A DNA stretch of 64,000 nucleotides from positions 132,351 through 196,350 of the forward strand of contig JAVJTT010000025.1 in the NCBI GenBank assembly GCA_040220135.1. Direction: 5' to 3'. This stretch comes from CAJXMH01 sp040220135. Its GTDB lineage: Bacteria; Bacteroidota; Bacteroidia; Flavobacteriales_E; Vicingaceae. Positions 43,840 through 53,051 of the stretch are shown in pieces; positions within the stretch are counted from its first letter, which is position 1; every line of letters begins with the position of its first letter. A program made the translations under genes and the position numbers. The notes under the pieces were generated by a model. The model saw only the letters and a program-made list of their open reading frames with translations, searched no databases and had not been told where the DNA came from.

Positions 43840-44676
43840 ATGAAAAAGATTTTAATTCCTACCGATTTTTCTCAAAATGCAAAAAAAGCAACAGACTATG
43901 CGTTGTCTCTCTTTACCGAAAAAGATATAGAAGTAACGCTTTTAAATACTTTTTACATTCCTTATTCGGCACACGATGTGGCTTATTCTATAAATGATGT
44001 TACCTATGATAATGCAAAACAACTGTTTGAGGCAGAGCAAAAACGAATCAAAAGAAAATTTCCTGATCTAAAGCCTACTATAAAGACAGACTTCTCTATT
44101 GGAGAGGTTGTTAACGTCGTTAACTCAATGGAGAGAAAAGAGGCCTACGATTTAATCGTAATGGGAACCAAAGGTGCTAGTGGCTTGGCGGAGGTATTTG
44201 TAGGGAGTAGAACTTCGGAAATGATTAGAAGCGTAAAAACACCTGTATTGGCCATTCCTGAAGATGCAACATTTAATCCTCCTAAACGAATCTTATTTGC
44301 GGCTGACGAAAAGTTAATTGATCGGAAAGTAGATATGGATATACTGAAGGAAATTGCTAATAAGCACCACTCAACAATAGATGCATTGTATATCTCAGAT
44401 AGCGATGAGAATAAAGAAACCATTGAAAAATTTATTGACTATGAGTTGAATCTAAATTTCGTGGACATACCACATGAATTAAGAATGAAGCGAGGCGATA
44501 ATGTAGAAAAAGCAATTCAAGAATATACAGAAAACTACCCGATTGATTTAGTCGCTATGATTACCACCAAAGGCAATCTATTCCACAATATATTTCACAA
44601 AAGTGTTACAAAGCGTGTAGTAATGCACACTAAAATGCCACTTTTAGTAATGCATACTAACCTTAAAAACGATTAA
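43840..44676 (+). CDS. Universal stress protein, tandem UspA domains
   Basis: 278 residues. First half begins MKKILIPTDFSQNAKKATDY and carries LIVMGTKGASGLAEVFVGSR then TSEMI, an intact G-2x-G-9x-G(S/T)-like loop. The second half (PKRILFAADEKLIDRKVDMD) ends with a degenerate loop. First gene of a four-gene operon with terB-like, HMA and RNase genes. Confidence 0.92.
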   Translation: MKKILIPTDFSQNAKKATDYALSLFTEKDIEVTLLNTFYIPYSAHDVAYSINDVTYDNAKQLFEAEQKRIKRKFPDLKPTIKTDFSIGEVVNVVNSMERKEAYDLIVMGTKGASGLAEVFVGSRTSEMIRSVKTPVLAIPEDATFNPPKRILFAADEKLIDRKVDMDILKEIANKHHSTIDALYISDSDENKETIEKFIDYELNLNFVDIPHELRMKRGDNVEKAIQEYTENYPIDLVAMITTKGNLFHNIFHKSVTKRVVMHTKMPLLVMHTNLKND

Positions 44677-44677
44677 A

Positions 44678-45052
44678 ATGGACGGAGTAGAAAGATTATA
44701 TTATGCCTTGGGCGAATTAGCCTATGCGGTAGCAAGGGCAGATGGACAAATCAATTTTGAGGAACGAAATAAATTGCATGACATTGTGGTAAAAGAAGCA
44801 AAATGCCACAACTACAGTTTCAATGTTTCTGAAATTATATTTCACATTTTGCAAAAGGAAAAAATCTTAACCATAGAAGATAATTATCGTTCTGCCATGA
44901 AAGAAATTGAAATCTGCAGCAATTTTTTAACTGACGATATGAAAGCTGAATTTGTGGCAGTTTTAGATAAAGTTGCTAGGGCTTTTGATTCTGTAACCGT
45001 TGAAGAGCGGGATGTAATTGAACGCTTTAGAAGTGACATTGATAAAATTTAA
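44678..45052 (+). CDS. TerB-like protein
   Basis: 124 residues, all helical. VERLYYALGELAYAVARADG, QINFEERNKLHDIVV fits the TerB tellurite-resistance fold with its acidic metal-binding positions (D-G-x-I-x-x-x-E). Role in stress or membrane damage is inferred from the family. It starts 1 base after the Usp gene. Confidence 0.75.
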   Translation: MDGVERLYYALGELAYAVARADGQINFEERNKLHDIVVKEAKCHNYSFNVSEIIFHILQKEKILTIEDNYRSAMKEIEICSNFLTDDMKAEFVAVLDKVARAFDSVTVEERDVIERFRSDIDKI

Positions 45053-45062
45053 AGGAATTTCT

Positions 45063-45350
45063 ATGAATGAGTTAAGCTTAGAAATAGAGAACCTAAAGTG
45101 TAATGGATGCGGAATTACAATCAGCAATGCTATACTCAAATTAAACGGAGTGCATGAAGTTGACATAGATCATGAAAATTCAATCGTAAACATCGTTTTT
45201 GTAGGTTCTGAAGAGATGAAAAAAAAGGTGATTGAAAAGAAATTAGCTCAATTGGGATATCCTATAAAAGGCACGGGAAATACTATTCATAAAGCCAAAT
45301 CTTATGTGAGCTGTGCGATTGGAAAAATGACAGAAAAAACAGAAAGATGA
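45063..45350 (+). CDS. Heavy-metal-associated (HMA) domain protein
   Basis: 95 residues from ATG 45063; the open frame continues 15 codons upstream into the terB-like gene but the HMA domain starts here. Metal site CNGCG (in ENLKCNGCGITISNAIL) followed by VHEVDIDHENSIVNIVF. The C-terminal 25 residues contain an extra Cys. Likely Cu/Zn chaperone. Overlaps the RNase gene by 4 bases. Confidence 0.85.
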   Translation: MNELSLEIENLKCNGCGITISNAILKLNGVHEVDIDHENSIVNIVFVGSEEMKKKVIEKKLAQLGYPIKGTGNTIHKAKSYVSCAIGKMTEKTER

Positions 45351-46747
45351 AGATACAGTTTTATGGAGCCACACAGGAAGTTACAGGCAGTAAACACCTG
45401 ATAACGTTGAAAAACGATAAAAAAATATTGCTCGATTGCGGCATGTTCCAAGGAAGAGGTGCTGAAAGTGCAGTTAAAAATCGCCATTTAGGTTTTGAAC
45501 CCATTGCTATTGACTATCTCATTTTATCGCATGCCCATATTGACCATTCAGGTTTAATTCCTTTGTTGGTAAAGCAAGGTTTTAAAGGGAAAATTTATTG
45601 TACACAAGCTACTTTGGATCTATGCAAAATTATGTTGGCAGACAGCGCACACATTCAAGAATCTGAAATTGAATACATTAATAAAAAACGAGCAGAAGAG
45701 AAAAAGAAAGCTCTGAAACCGCTTTACGATTTAGAAGATGTATATGAATGTTGGCAGCACTTTAGAACCTTAGCTTACAATGAAAAAACGAGAATAGATG
45801 AAGACTTTTCATTGGAATTTACAGATGCGGGACACATTTTGGGAGCTGCCGTAATCAACCTTCAGATCAAGGAAGACAACAAAACTCATCGTTTAGCCTA
45901 TACCGGAGACATTGGTAGATACATCAATAAAATTCTACGTATACCACAAGCCTTTCCACAAGCAGATACTATTATTTGTGAAAGCACCTATGGCAATAAA
46001 TTGCACGAATCCTTAGACGATGCGAGAAACAAACTAAAAGAAGTGGTTCAACAAGTCTGTTTTGAAAACAAGGGCAAACTGATTATTCCTGCTTTTAGCA
46101 TTGGCAAAACACAAGAATTGGTCTACACCTTGAATAAATTAGGCATCAATAATGGAGAGCATAAAATAAAGGTTTTTGTAGACAGTCCATTAGCGATCAA
46201 TGCTACAGACATTATGAAAAACCACTATGAATGTTTTGGGGAATCTACCAAAACGTTTATGAAAAAAGGAGCTGATCCTTTTGGGTTCGATCAATTGTAC
46301 TACGTAAGAGAGGCGGAACGATCCAAGGCGATTAACCATTTACAAGAACCCTGCATCATTATTTCTGCTTCAGGCATGGCAGATGCCGGAAGAATAAAAC
46401 ATCACTTGGCAAATGGTATTGAGGACGAACGAAACGGTATCTTAATCATTGGTTACAGTGAGCCTTCTTCTTTAAGCGGAAGGTTGCAGCGAGGCGATAA
46501 AAAGGTAAGCATTTATGGAGTTCCTTATACGGTAAAAGCTGCTGTGCATTCCATTGACTTCTTTAGTGCCCATGCTGATTACAATGAACTGTTGCAATTT
46601 CTATCTTGTCAGAACAAGCAAATCCTTCAAAATATTTTTTTGGTGCATGGAAATATAACTGCCTTAAGCGAATTCAAAGAAACCTTAGAGCATAAAGATT
46701 ACCATGAGGTAACTATTGCAGAAAAGGAAAAGGAGTATTTTGTGTAG
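45347..46747 (+). CDS. Metallo-beta-lactamase/beta-CASP RNA-processing nuclease
   Basis: 466 residues. Zn motif HAHIDH (H62-A-H64-I-D66-H67), then further ligands in DAGHILGA and TGDIGRY, beta-CASP motif A around ESTYGN, and PSSLSGRLQRG and SAHADYNELL near the end. Related to CPSF73-like RNases (endo or exo on RNA). Cytosolic. Coupled to the HMA gene. Confidence 0.92.
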   Translation: MKIQFYGATQEVTGSKHLITLKNDKKILLDCGMFQGRGAESAVKNRHLGFEPIAIDYLILSHAHIDHSGLIPLLVKQGFKGKIYCTQATLDLCKIMLADSAHIQESEIEYINKKRAEEKKKALKPLYDLEDVYECWQHFRTLAYNEKTRIDEDFSLEFTDAGHILGAAVINLQIKEDNKTHRLAYTGDIGRYINKILRIPQAFPQADTIICESTYGNKLHESLDDARNKLKEVVQQVCFENKGKLIIPAFSIGKTQELVYTLNKLGINNGEHKIKVFVDSPLAINATDIMKNHYECFGESTKTFMKKGADPFGFDQLYYVREAERSKAINHLQEPCIIISASGMADAGRIKHHLANGIEDERNGILIIGYSEPSSLSGRLQRGDKKVSIYGVPYTVKAAVHSIDFFSAHADYNELLQFLSCQNKQILQNIFLVHGNITALSEFKETLEHKDYHEVTIAEKEKEYFV

Positions 46748-46763
46748 AGGATAGAAGTGGGTT

Positions 46764-47819
46764 TTACCAAATCTTCTCTAATCCCTTTTTATCTTTGATA
46801 TATATTTCTTTGCCCTTCATTTCAATTAAGCCTTCTTGCTTAAAATCGGCAATGGTTCTAATCACAGATTCAGAGGCAGTACCTACCATGTTCGCCAAAT
46901 CGGCTCTCAGTATATCAATGCAGTATTCATCGTTGTCTGCTCCGTAACGCTCCTTGAGTTCTAACAAAGCATTTGCGGATCTCTTACGCACTGAATCATA
47001 CGCCAAGCTCAGCAGCTTCTTTTCTCGCTCTATGAGGTCGTTTGAAATCATTTTAATGAATTTGGAGGCTACATCTCTGTTTTTCTCAATCAGCCTTAAA
47101 AAATCATGTTTGGAAATTTTTATCACTTCAGATTCTTCCAAGCAAACAGTACTCTCATCGTATGCTCTGCCTTCCATAATTGGTAGATAGCCAAAAAAAT
47201 CTCCGGCTTTCATCAATCCCGTAATGTATTCCTTGGCGTCGTCATTGATTTTGTAGGTCTTTACTTTTCCTTTGGTTAGTAAAAAAACGGCATTGGGAGA
47301 ATCGCCCTCATAATACAGGGTATCTTGCTTTTTATATGTTCTTGTTTGTTTCGAAGCTGTCAACTCTCCTAGCTCTTTCAAGCCTTTTGCTTGCTCTACA
47401 AAGTCATTCAATCCTTCTGCATCTCGAGTGAATGTTTGTTTAAAAGCATTGCTTCGTTTTAACCTTCCTTCGATGGCATTCAGTAGATCCATTTCTTCAT
47501 ACGGCTTGGTCAAATAGTCATCAGCTCCCAAAGCCATGCCTTTTCTACGATCTGTTTTTTCCGTTTTTGCGGTTAAAAAAATAAAGGGAATGGCAGAGGT
47601 TTCAGGGTCTTTCCCCAATAAATACAACACCCCATAACCGTCTAGTTCAGGCATCATGATGTCACAGATAATTAGATCGGGCTTTTCTGCTTTCGCTTTC
47701 TGAACACCAATCTTACCATTTTCAGCCGTAATCATCTCGTAATTTGCCATCTCCAAAATCTCTTCGGTGTTCTCTCTTATGGCTTCATCGTCTTCTATCA
47801 GTAAAATTTTCTGTTTCAT
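46764..47819 (-). CDS. Response regulator: receiver fused to CRP/FNR-type regulator
   Basis: 351 residues. Receiver domain (1-120): acidic pair D10/D11, phosphoacceptor D53 (LIICDIMMPELDG), T83 and K105. A linker (120-150) leads to a cyclic-nucleotide-type beta-roll (about 155-270; KQDTLYYEGDSPNAVFLLTK) and a CRP winged helix at about 300-340 with recognition helix SESVIRTIADFKQEG. E and R are spaced as in CRP (E181/R185). No Cys cluster as in FNR. It is the fusion of FixJ-like and FixK-like parts. Its gene lies 3 bases after the kinase gene. Confidence 0.9.
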   Translation of the reverse strand: MKQKILLIEDDEAIRENTEEILEMANYEMITAENGKIGVQKAKAEKPDLIICDIMMPELDGYGVLYLLGKDPETSAIPFIFLTAKTEKTDRRKGMALGADDYLTKPYEEMDLLNAIEGRLKRSNAFKQTFTRDAEGLNDFVEQAKGLKELGELTASKQTRTYKKQDTLYYEGDSPNAVFLLTKGKVKTYKINDDAKEYITGLMKAGDFFGYLPIMEGRAYDESTVCLEESEVIKISKHDFLRLIEKNRDVASKFIKMISNDLIEREKKLLSLAYDSVRKRSANALLELKERYGADNDEYCIDILRADLANMVGTASESVIRTIADFKQEGLIEMKGKEIYIKDKKGLEKIW

Positions 47820-47822
47820 GAC

Positions 47823-49085
47823 TTAATTATTTTCTGTTGTTGAATAGCAAGGCAGTTGGATGTAAAACGTACTACCAACGTTTTCTTCACTCTTATAGTC
47901 AATGGTTCCGCCCAATAAATGTACGTATTGCTGCACAATGTTTAAGCCCAAACCTGTTCCTTGAATATTGCTTGCATTCTTAGCTCGAAAGAATCGCTCA
48001 AATAAATGTTGTTGTTCTTCTTTTGGAATCCCCATACCTTCATCTTGAATGGAAAGACTCAACCCTTTTTCCATCAATTCGCTAGTAACAATTATCTTTT
48101 TTTCTTCAGCGGTGTATTTTATAGCATTGGAAAGTAAGTTCAATAAAATGTTCTTGACTAACTGAGGATCACTAAAAAGCTCTTGGGCTGCACCCTGTTG
48201 TTTCAAGACCAATTCTTGTCCTATTTTTTTCAATTGACTTGCCTCTTCTACTATTTCTGTTAAAAAGGAAGGAAAATCAAAATTAGTAGGATGGCATTTT
48301 ACTTTACCTGCTTGTAATTTGTCCAAGGATAAAAAATCATTGAGAATATTTGTCAGGTTTTGGACCGAAGTACGAATTCGACGAACATGTTTTTGTTTTT
48401 TCTCCTCTTGCTCTATGGTTTTATATTTACCGATCAAAGTTATGGATGAAAGAATACTAGTGAGTGGAGTTCTAAATTCATGAGAAGCCATAGAGACAAA
48501 GCGAGATTTCAACTCGCCCAATTCTAACTCCTTTTTTAAAGCCTTTTGAATCTCATTTTCTGCTTCTTTTCGTTTTGCAATTTCCTCTTCTAATTGCTGA
48601 TTCACAAATTGGGTTTCTTCAATAACCTGAGCCAAATCTTCCGTTCGTTCTTTTATTTTGCTTTCTAATTTTTCCGTTAAGTCTAATAACTCATTCTCCG
48701 CTTTTTTTTGGTCACTAATGTCATGGATAAAACCTGTAAAAATAGTTTTCGACTTCAACTTAACTTCACTTACTGACAAGCGAAATGGAAAGGTTTTACC
48801 GTCCTTTCGCAAACCTTCTACCTCTCTGCCAATACCAATAATTTTCTTTTTCCCACTGTCTTTGTAGTTCTGTAAGTAACTATCATGTTCTCGCCTATGA
48901 GGTTGTGGCATGAGCATGCTAATGTTATTGCCAATAACTTCCTCAGCACGATAACCAAAAAGTTGAGATGCAGCCGGATTTATTGATTCTATCATACCTT
49001 GGTAACTAATGGTAATAATACCATCTACCGAAGCATCAAAAATAGCTCGTGCCCTTAGTTCATCTTCTTGTTTCGCTTTCTCCAT
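47823..49085 (-). CDS. FixL-like PAS histidine kinase
   Basis: 420 residues, cytosolic with no membrane helix. PAS domain (10-125) closely follows FixL: SINPAASQLFGYRAEEVIG, ISMLMPQPHRREHDSYLQNY, IIGIGREVEGLRKDGKTFPF. The residue before IIGIGR, which is the haem-ligand His in Bradyrhizobium FixL (H200), is Lys81 here. A coiled coil (130-190) leads to HisKA with H202 (SMASHEFRTPLTS) and HATPase_c (NLLSNAIKYTAEEKK, DEGMGIPKEEQ, GTGLGLNIV). Forms a two-component pair with the next gene. Confidence 0.92.
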   Translation of the reverse strand: MEKAKQEDELRARAIFDASVDGIITISYQGMIESINPAASQLFGYRAEEVIGNNISMLMPQPHRREHDSYLQNYKDSGKKKIIGIGREVEGLRKDGKTFPFRLSVSEVKLKSKTIFTGFIHDISDQKKAENELLDLTEKLESKIKERTEDLAQVIEETQFVNQQLEEEIAKRKEAENEIQKALKKELELGELKSRFVSMASHEFRTPLTSILSSITLIGKYKTIEQEEKKQKHVRRIRTSVQNLTNILNDFLSLDKLQAGKVKCHPTNFDFPSFLTEIVEEASQLKKIGQELVLKQQGAAQELFSDPQLVKNILLNLLSNAIKYTAEEKKIIVTSELMEKGLSLSIQDEGMGIPKEEQQHLFERFFRAKNASNIQGTGLGLNIVQQYVHLLGGTIDYKSEENVGSTFYIQLPCYSTTENN

Positions 49086-49164
49086 TTATCAGATGAAGTT
49101 AAGCTTTTCCTTCTAAGTCAAAGATAGTTGCAATTGAGCTTAATGATAATAACCATAAATTCAA

Positions 49165-49178
49165 CTGACGATCGTCAG
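49165..49178. promoter_or_regulatory. FixK/FNR-like operator between kinase/regulator and mlaE operons
   Basis: CTGACGATCGTCAG, a perfect 14-bp palindrome. Centre is 33 bp from the box TAGTTTTG (49201-49208) on the mlaE side. On the kinase side the best box is TATCTTTG (minus, 49119-49126), 49 bp away. Suggests autoregulation of the kinase/regulator operon. Confidence 0.78.
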
Positions 49179-49222
49179 TTTTTGCATGAATTACAGGCAT
49201 TAGTTTTGAAAAAAGATAAACT

Positions 49223-50005
49223 GTGGCTAACTCTTCCTCATCTTTTAAATCATTCAAGCAATTCTTCTTTTTGGTAGGAGACATTAGTCGATTCGCTGCT
49301 CGTTTTTTTAGAGAAGGATTCAAGCCTCCATTTGAGTGGAAAGAAGTGATGCGACAATCTGTTGAAATTGGTTACCGGTCTTTGCCCTTAGTCGGCATTA
49401 CCGCCTTTATTATGGGTTTGGTGTTGACCATTCAATCGAGACCTACTTTGGTCGAATTTGGTGCTGAATCGTGGTTGCCTGCCATGGTTTCTGTTTCCAT
49501 TATTCGTGAAATTGGTCCGGTTATTACCGCCTTGATTTGTGCAGGGAAAATTGGTTCTCGTATTGGAGCCGAATTGGGTTCTATGAAAGTAACCGAGCAA
49601 ATAGATGCCATGGAAGTATCAGGAACCAATCCCTTTAAATACTTAGTAACAACACGAATTTTATCTACCACACTTATGTTGCCTTTACTCGTCATTTTAG
49701 CAGATGCCATTGCTCTTTATGGAGCTTATTTGGGGGTAAACATTAAAGGAGCAGTTAGTTCACAACTATTTTTTAATCAGGTTATAGAGTCCTTAGAGTT
49801 CAGTGATATTATTCCATCCATTGTAAAAAGTTTCTTCTTTGGATTCGCTATCGGATTAATTGGTTGTTACATGGGATACAACTCAAAAAAGGGAACAGAA
49901 GGTGTTGGAAAATCTGCCAATTCAGCAGTAGTGGTTGCTTCCTTAATGGTATTTATTTTGGACTTAGTAGCCGTGCAAATAACAGATCTTTTCTATGAAT
50001 TATAA
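49223..50005 (+). CDS. mlaE: MlaE-type lipid-transport permease
   Basis: 260 residues, start GTG at 49223 because the N-terminal helix (FFLVGDISRFAARFFREGFK) and PPFEWKEVMRQ are conserved and no ATG precedes them. About five to six membrane helices; SLPLVGITAFIMGLVLTIQS and SMKVTEQIDAMEVSGTNPFKY are diagnostic. Permease for phospholipid movement across the inner membrane. Overlaps mlaF by 11 bases. Confidence 0.92.
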   Translation: MANSSSSFKSFKQFFFLVGDISRFAARFFREGFKPPFEWKEVMRQSVEIGYRSLPLVGITAFIMGLVLTIQSRPTLVEFGAESWLPAMVSVSIIREIGPVITALICAGKIGSRIGAELGSMKVTEQIDAMEVSGTNPFKYLVTTRILSTTLMLPLLVILADAIALYGAYLGVNIKGAVSSQLFFNQVIESLEFSDIIPSIVKSFFFGFAIGLIGCYMGYNSKKGTEGVGKSANSAVVVASLMVFILDLVAVQITDLFYEL

Positions 50006-50753
50006 GCAAGAAATAGAGGAGCCAAACAATGCTATTGAAATTCATGAACTGCGAAAATCCTTCGGCAGCAACCATGTTATCAATGGATTCAATCTCGATG
50101 TAAAAGAACAAGAAAGCGTAGCGGTCTTAGGACAATCAGGCAGCGGAAAGTCTGTATTGATAAAGTGTGTTATTGGTTTGATTAAAGCTGATTCGGGAAG
50201 CATAAAAGTATTGGGGAAAGATGTATTGAATTTAAAGCAAGCCCAATTGGATGAGGTAAGAACTAAAATTGGATTTCTTTTTCAAAGCAATGCCCTTTAT
50301 GATTCCATGACCGTTCGAGAAAACTTAGAATTCCCGTTAAGAAGATTACGACTGATGGAGTCGAAACTGAAAACGGAAAAATTAGTGAAAGAAGCTTTAG
50401 AAGATGTAAATCTTCCGAATACCATCGACTTAATGCCGTCAGAATTATCAGGTGGAATGAAAAAACGGATCAGCATTGCACGAACACTCATTATTAGACC
50501 TAAAATTATTTTGTACGATGAACCCACCACAGGATTAGATCCCATAACTTCTAAAGAAATTAATGTGTTGATGAATAAAGTACATGAAAAGTATCAAACC
50601 TCTTCAGTCATTATTTCTCATGACTTGGGTTGCATTCAGCGAACGGCTGATCGAATAATTATTTTAAAGAATGGAATTAACTACAAAGAAGGAACTTTCT
50701 CTGAATTGAAAAACTCAAGCGACCCTTGGGTCAACGCCTTTTTTAATACCTAA
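49995..50753 (+). CDS. mlaF: MlaF-type ABC ATPase
   Basis: 252 residues with Walker A GQSGSGKSV, signature LSGGMKKRISIARTLII, Walker B ILYDEPTTGLDPITS and H-loop ISHDL. SGGMKKR is typical of MlaF. Pairs with MlaE; the STAS subunit MlaB is not encoded nearby. Confidence 0.93.
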   Translation: MNYKQEIEEPNNAIEIHELRKSFGSNHVINGFNLDVKEQESVAVLGQSGSGKSVLIKCVIGLIKADSGSIKVLGKDVLNLKQAQLDEVRTKIGFLFQSNALYDSMTVRENLEFPLRRLRLMESKLKTEKLVKEALEDVNLPNTIDLMPSELSGGMKKRISIARTLIIRPKIILYDEPTTGLDPITSKEINVLMNKVHEKYQTSSVIISHDLGCIQRTADRIIILKNGINYKEGTFSELKNSSDPWVNAFFNT

Positions 50754-50758
50754 ATAGC

Positions 50759-51730
50759 ATGAATGAAACAAGCAACAATTTGAAACTTGGCATTTTTATA
50801 AGCATTGGAACAATATGCTTTATTCTCGCCCTGTATTACTTGGGAGCCAAGCAAAATCTATTTGGAGGAACCTTCGAAATAAAAACCACATTTAACAATG
50901 TAAACGGACTACAAAAAGGCAATAATGTTCGCTTTTCAGGAATTGATGTGGGCACTGTAAAAGAGGTACTTATCCTTAGCGATACCACCATAGAAGTAAC
51001 CATGATGGTGGAAGACGATATTCAAGCCTTCATTAAAAAAGATGCTATTGCTTCTTTGGGAAACGACGGCTTAATGGGTAACAAATTGGTAAACATAAGC
51101 CCGGGTAATGCAATTACTGAAAGGATAGAAGAAGGAGAACGTTTGCCCTCTATTAATGAATTGGACGCTGATGACATGTTGCGACGCTTGGAGCAAACTA
51201 ACCGTAACATTTCATTGATTACTGAAAGCTTAGTCGGGATCGCTCAAAAGATTGATGGCGGCGAGGGAACACTTGGAAAATTATTAAACGATAGTAGTAT
51301 GTCGACTGATTTAAGCCTGAGTATGAGGAATATTCGGGAGCTGAGTCAACAAACGGCTCGAATATCAAAGTCTATCAATAAAAGCTTGAGCAACTTAGAA
51401 TCGAAGGATAATACGCTAGGTTTACTGTTAAACGATACTTCTATGGCAGCCGACTTACAAACTGCCATGAAAGAATTAAGGCAGTTCAGCAGCAACACCG
51501 AACAAATTACTACCGACTTAAAATTGATTGTAAGCGAAATTCAATCGGGCAAAGGTACAGTTGGCACTTTACTTTCAGATTCTCTAGCGAACTTAAACAT
51601 GCAACAAAGCTTGCATAACCTTCAAGAAGGCTCTAAAGCTTTTAATGAAAACATGGAAGCCTTAAAACATAATTTTTTATTCCGCAGGTATTTTAAGAAA
51701 CAAGAAAAAGTAAAGCAAGAAAGTCATTAA
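50759..51730 (+). CDS. mlaD: MlaD/MCE-domain protein
   Basis: 323 residues. One N-terminal membrane helix (about 9-29), then the MCE domain (about 37-115; TTFNNVNGLQKGNNVRFSGI and GNDGLMGNKLVNISPG). A long C-terminal helical region (150-310) holds two similar segments, GEGTLGKLLNDSSMSTDLSL and NTLGLLLNDTSMAADLQTAM. It is the periplasmic lipid-binding part of the MlaEFD complex, anchored in the inner membrane. Confidence 0.92.
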   Translation: MNETSNNLKLGIFISIGTICFILALYYLGAKQNLFGGTFEIKTTFNNVNGLQKGNNVRFSGIDVGTVKEVLILSDTTIEVTMMVEDDIQAFIKKDAIASLGNDGLMGNKLVNISPGNAITERIEEGERLPSINELDADDMLRRLEQTNRNISLITESLVGIAQKIDGGEGTLGKLLNDSSMSTDLSLSMRNIRELSQQTARISKSINKSLSNLESKDNTLGLLLNDTSMAADLQTAMKELRQFSSNTEQITTDLKLIVSEIQSGKGTVGTLLSDSLANLNMQQSLHNLQEGSKAFNENMEALKHNFLFRRYFKKQEKVKQESH

Positions 51731-51731
51731 A

Positions 51732-53051
51732 ATGATTGAACTGAGACCGCTTAATTTATTGTCAGATTATTTAATAAAACTGATCAAAGGGAAACTATGG
51801 TTACAAGTTATTTTTGCCCTGATCTTGGGTGCTTTGTTAGGTTCCGTTTTAAATCCTTCTGCCGGATATATAAAAAAAGAACTGAGTGAAAACATCGCCC
51901 TTTGGATGGATTTACCCGGAGCGGTTTTTTTACGATTGGTTCAAATGGTAATGATCCCTTTAATATTTACCTCCATTATTTTAGGGATCGTAAGCAATAA
52001 TATTGATCGCTTGAAATCAATGGGATTTAAGCTTCTTGTTTACTTTATCTGCACAACCATCGTCGCCATTGTTATTGGAATAATCATTGCCTTGCAATTT
52101 GAACCCGGAAAAATGGTTTTTGAAATGGGTGGTTTAACCGGAAATTTGGATACTTCCGATACCGCTTCAGCAGCTCCAGTTGCTTTTTCCAATCTCCCTG
52201 AAATTGTATCAAGCCTTATTCCCAACAACCCCTTAGAAGCCATGCTTTCAGGAGAAATGTTAGGAGTGGTCATTTTTACCATATTAATTGGTGTTGCCAT
52301 TACCCAACTGAAAGTTCAGATGGTTAATAAAATTGTGAGAGTAATGGAAGCTGTCCAACGCATTTGCATGATCGTAGTTTCTTGGGCAATGCTATTGGTT
52401 CCGTATGCTGTATTTGGAATGATGGTGGCTTTACTTTCTCGTATTGGTCTTGATGCTTTAAAAGGTTTGGGGTTTTACATCCTATTAGTGATTGCAGGTC
52501 TCTTCGTTTTACTGCTTTTTTACATGTTGGTATTATTGATTTTCACAGGTAAAAATCCCTTTCGTTTTTTAATTGCAATTAAAGACGTTCAACTGTTGGC
52601 ATTTTCTACCGCAAGCTCAGCAGCAGTAATGCCGTTGACCATGAAAACCGCTGATGAAAAATTAGGTGTTTCTTCTAAAATCAGTGATTTTGTGGTTCCT
52701 ATAGGAGCATCAATCAATATGGATGGTACAGCCCTGTTTCAATGCATTTCTGCTTTATTCATTGCCCAATCGTATGGATTAGAATTATCTACAGCCACCT
52801 TGCTGCTGATTACTGTAACGATTGTCGGTTCGTCCATTGGTACACCATCTATTCCGGGTGGTGGAGTTATTATATTAGCTTCTGTTCTGCAAAGTGTGGG
52901 TATTCCTACAGAAGGTGTTATTGTTATTATTGGAGTTGACCGAATTTTGGGCATGTTCCGAACCGCTGTAAATGTAAGTGGCGATTTAGTGGCTTGTGTC
53001 ATTTTTGATAAGTGGTTTGGAGATAATAAGTCCTTAAACGCCGTAGCATGA
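51732..53051 (+). CDS. Dicarboxylate/amino acid:cation symporter (DAACS)
   Basis: 439 residues, about eight membrane helices and two re-entrant hairpins. Diagnostic stretches: STASSAAVMPLTMKTADEKL, FVVPIGASINMDGTALFQCI, SIGTPSIPGGGVIILASVLQ and LGMFRTAVNVSGDLVACVI. GltP/DctA fold. Starts 1 base after mlaD, so it is part of the same operon. Substrate, C4-dicarboxylate or Glu/Asp, cannot be decided. Confidence 0.92.
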   Translation: MIELRPLNLLSDYLIKLIKGKLWLQVIFALILGALLGSVLNPSAGYIKKELSENIALWMDLPGAVFLRLVQMVMIPLIFTSIILGIVSNNIDRLKSMGFKLLVYFICTTIVAIVIGIIIALQFEPGKMVFEMGGLTGNLDTSDTASAAPVAFSNLPEIVSSLIPNNPLEAMLSGEMLGVVIFTILIGVAITQLKVQMVNKIVRVMEAVQRICMIVVSWAMLLVPYAVFGMMVALLSRIGLDALKGLGFYILLVIAGLFVLLLFYMLVLLIFTGKNPFRFLIAIKDVQLLAFSTASSAAVMPLTMKTADEKLGVSSKISDFVVPIGASINMDGTALFQCISALFIAQSYGLELSTATLLLITVTIVGSSIGTPSIPGGGVIILASVLQSVGIPTEGVIVIIGVDRILGMFRTAVNVSGDLVACVIFDKWFGDNKSLNAVA

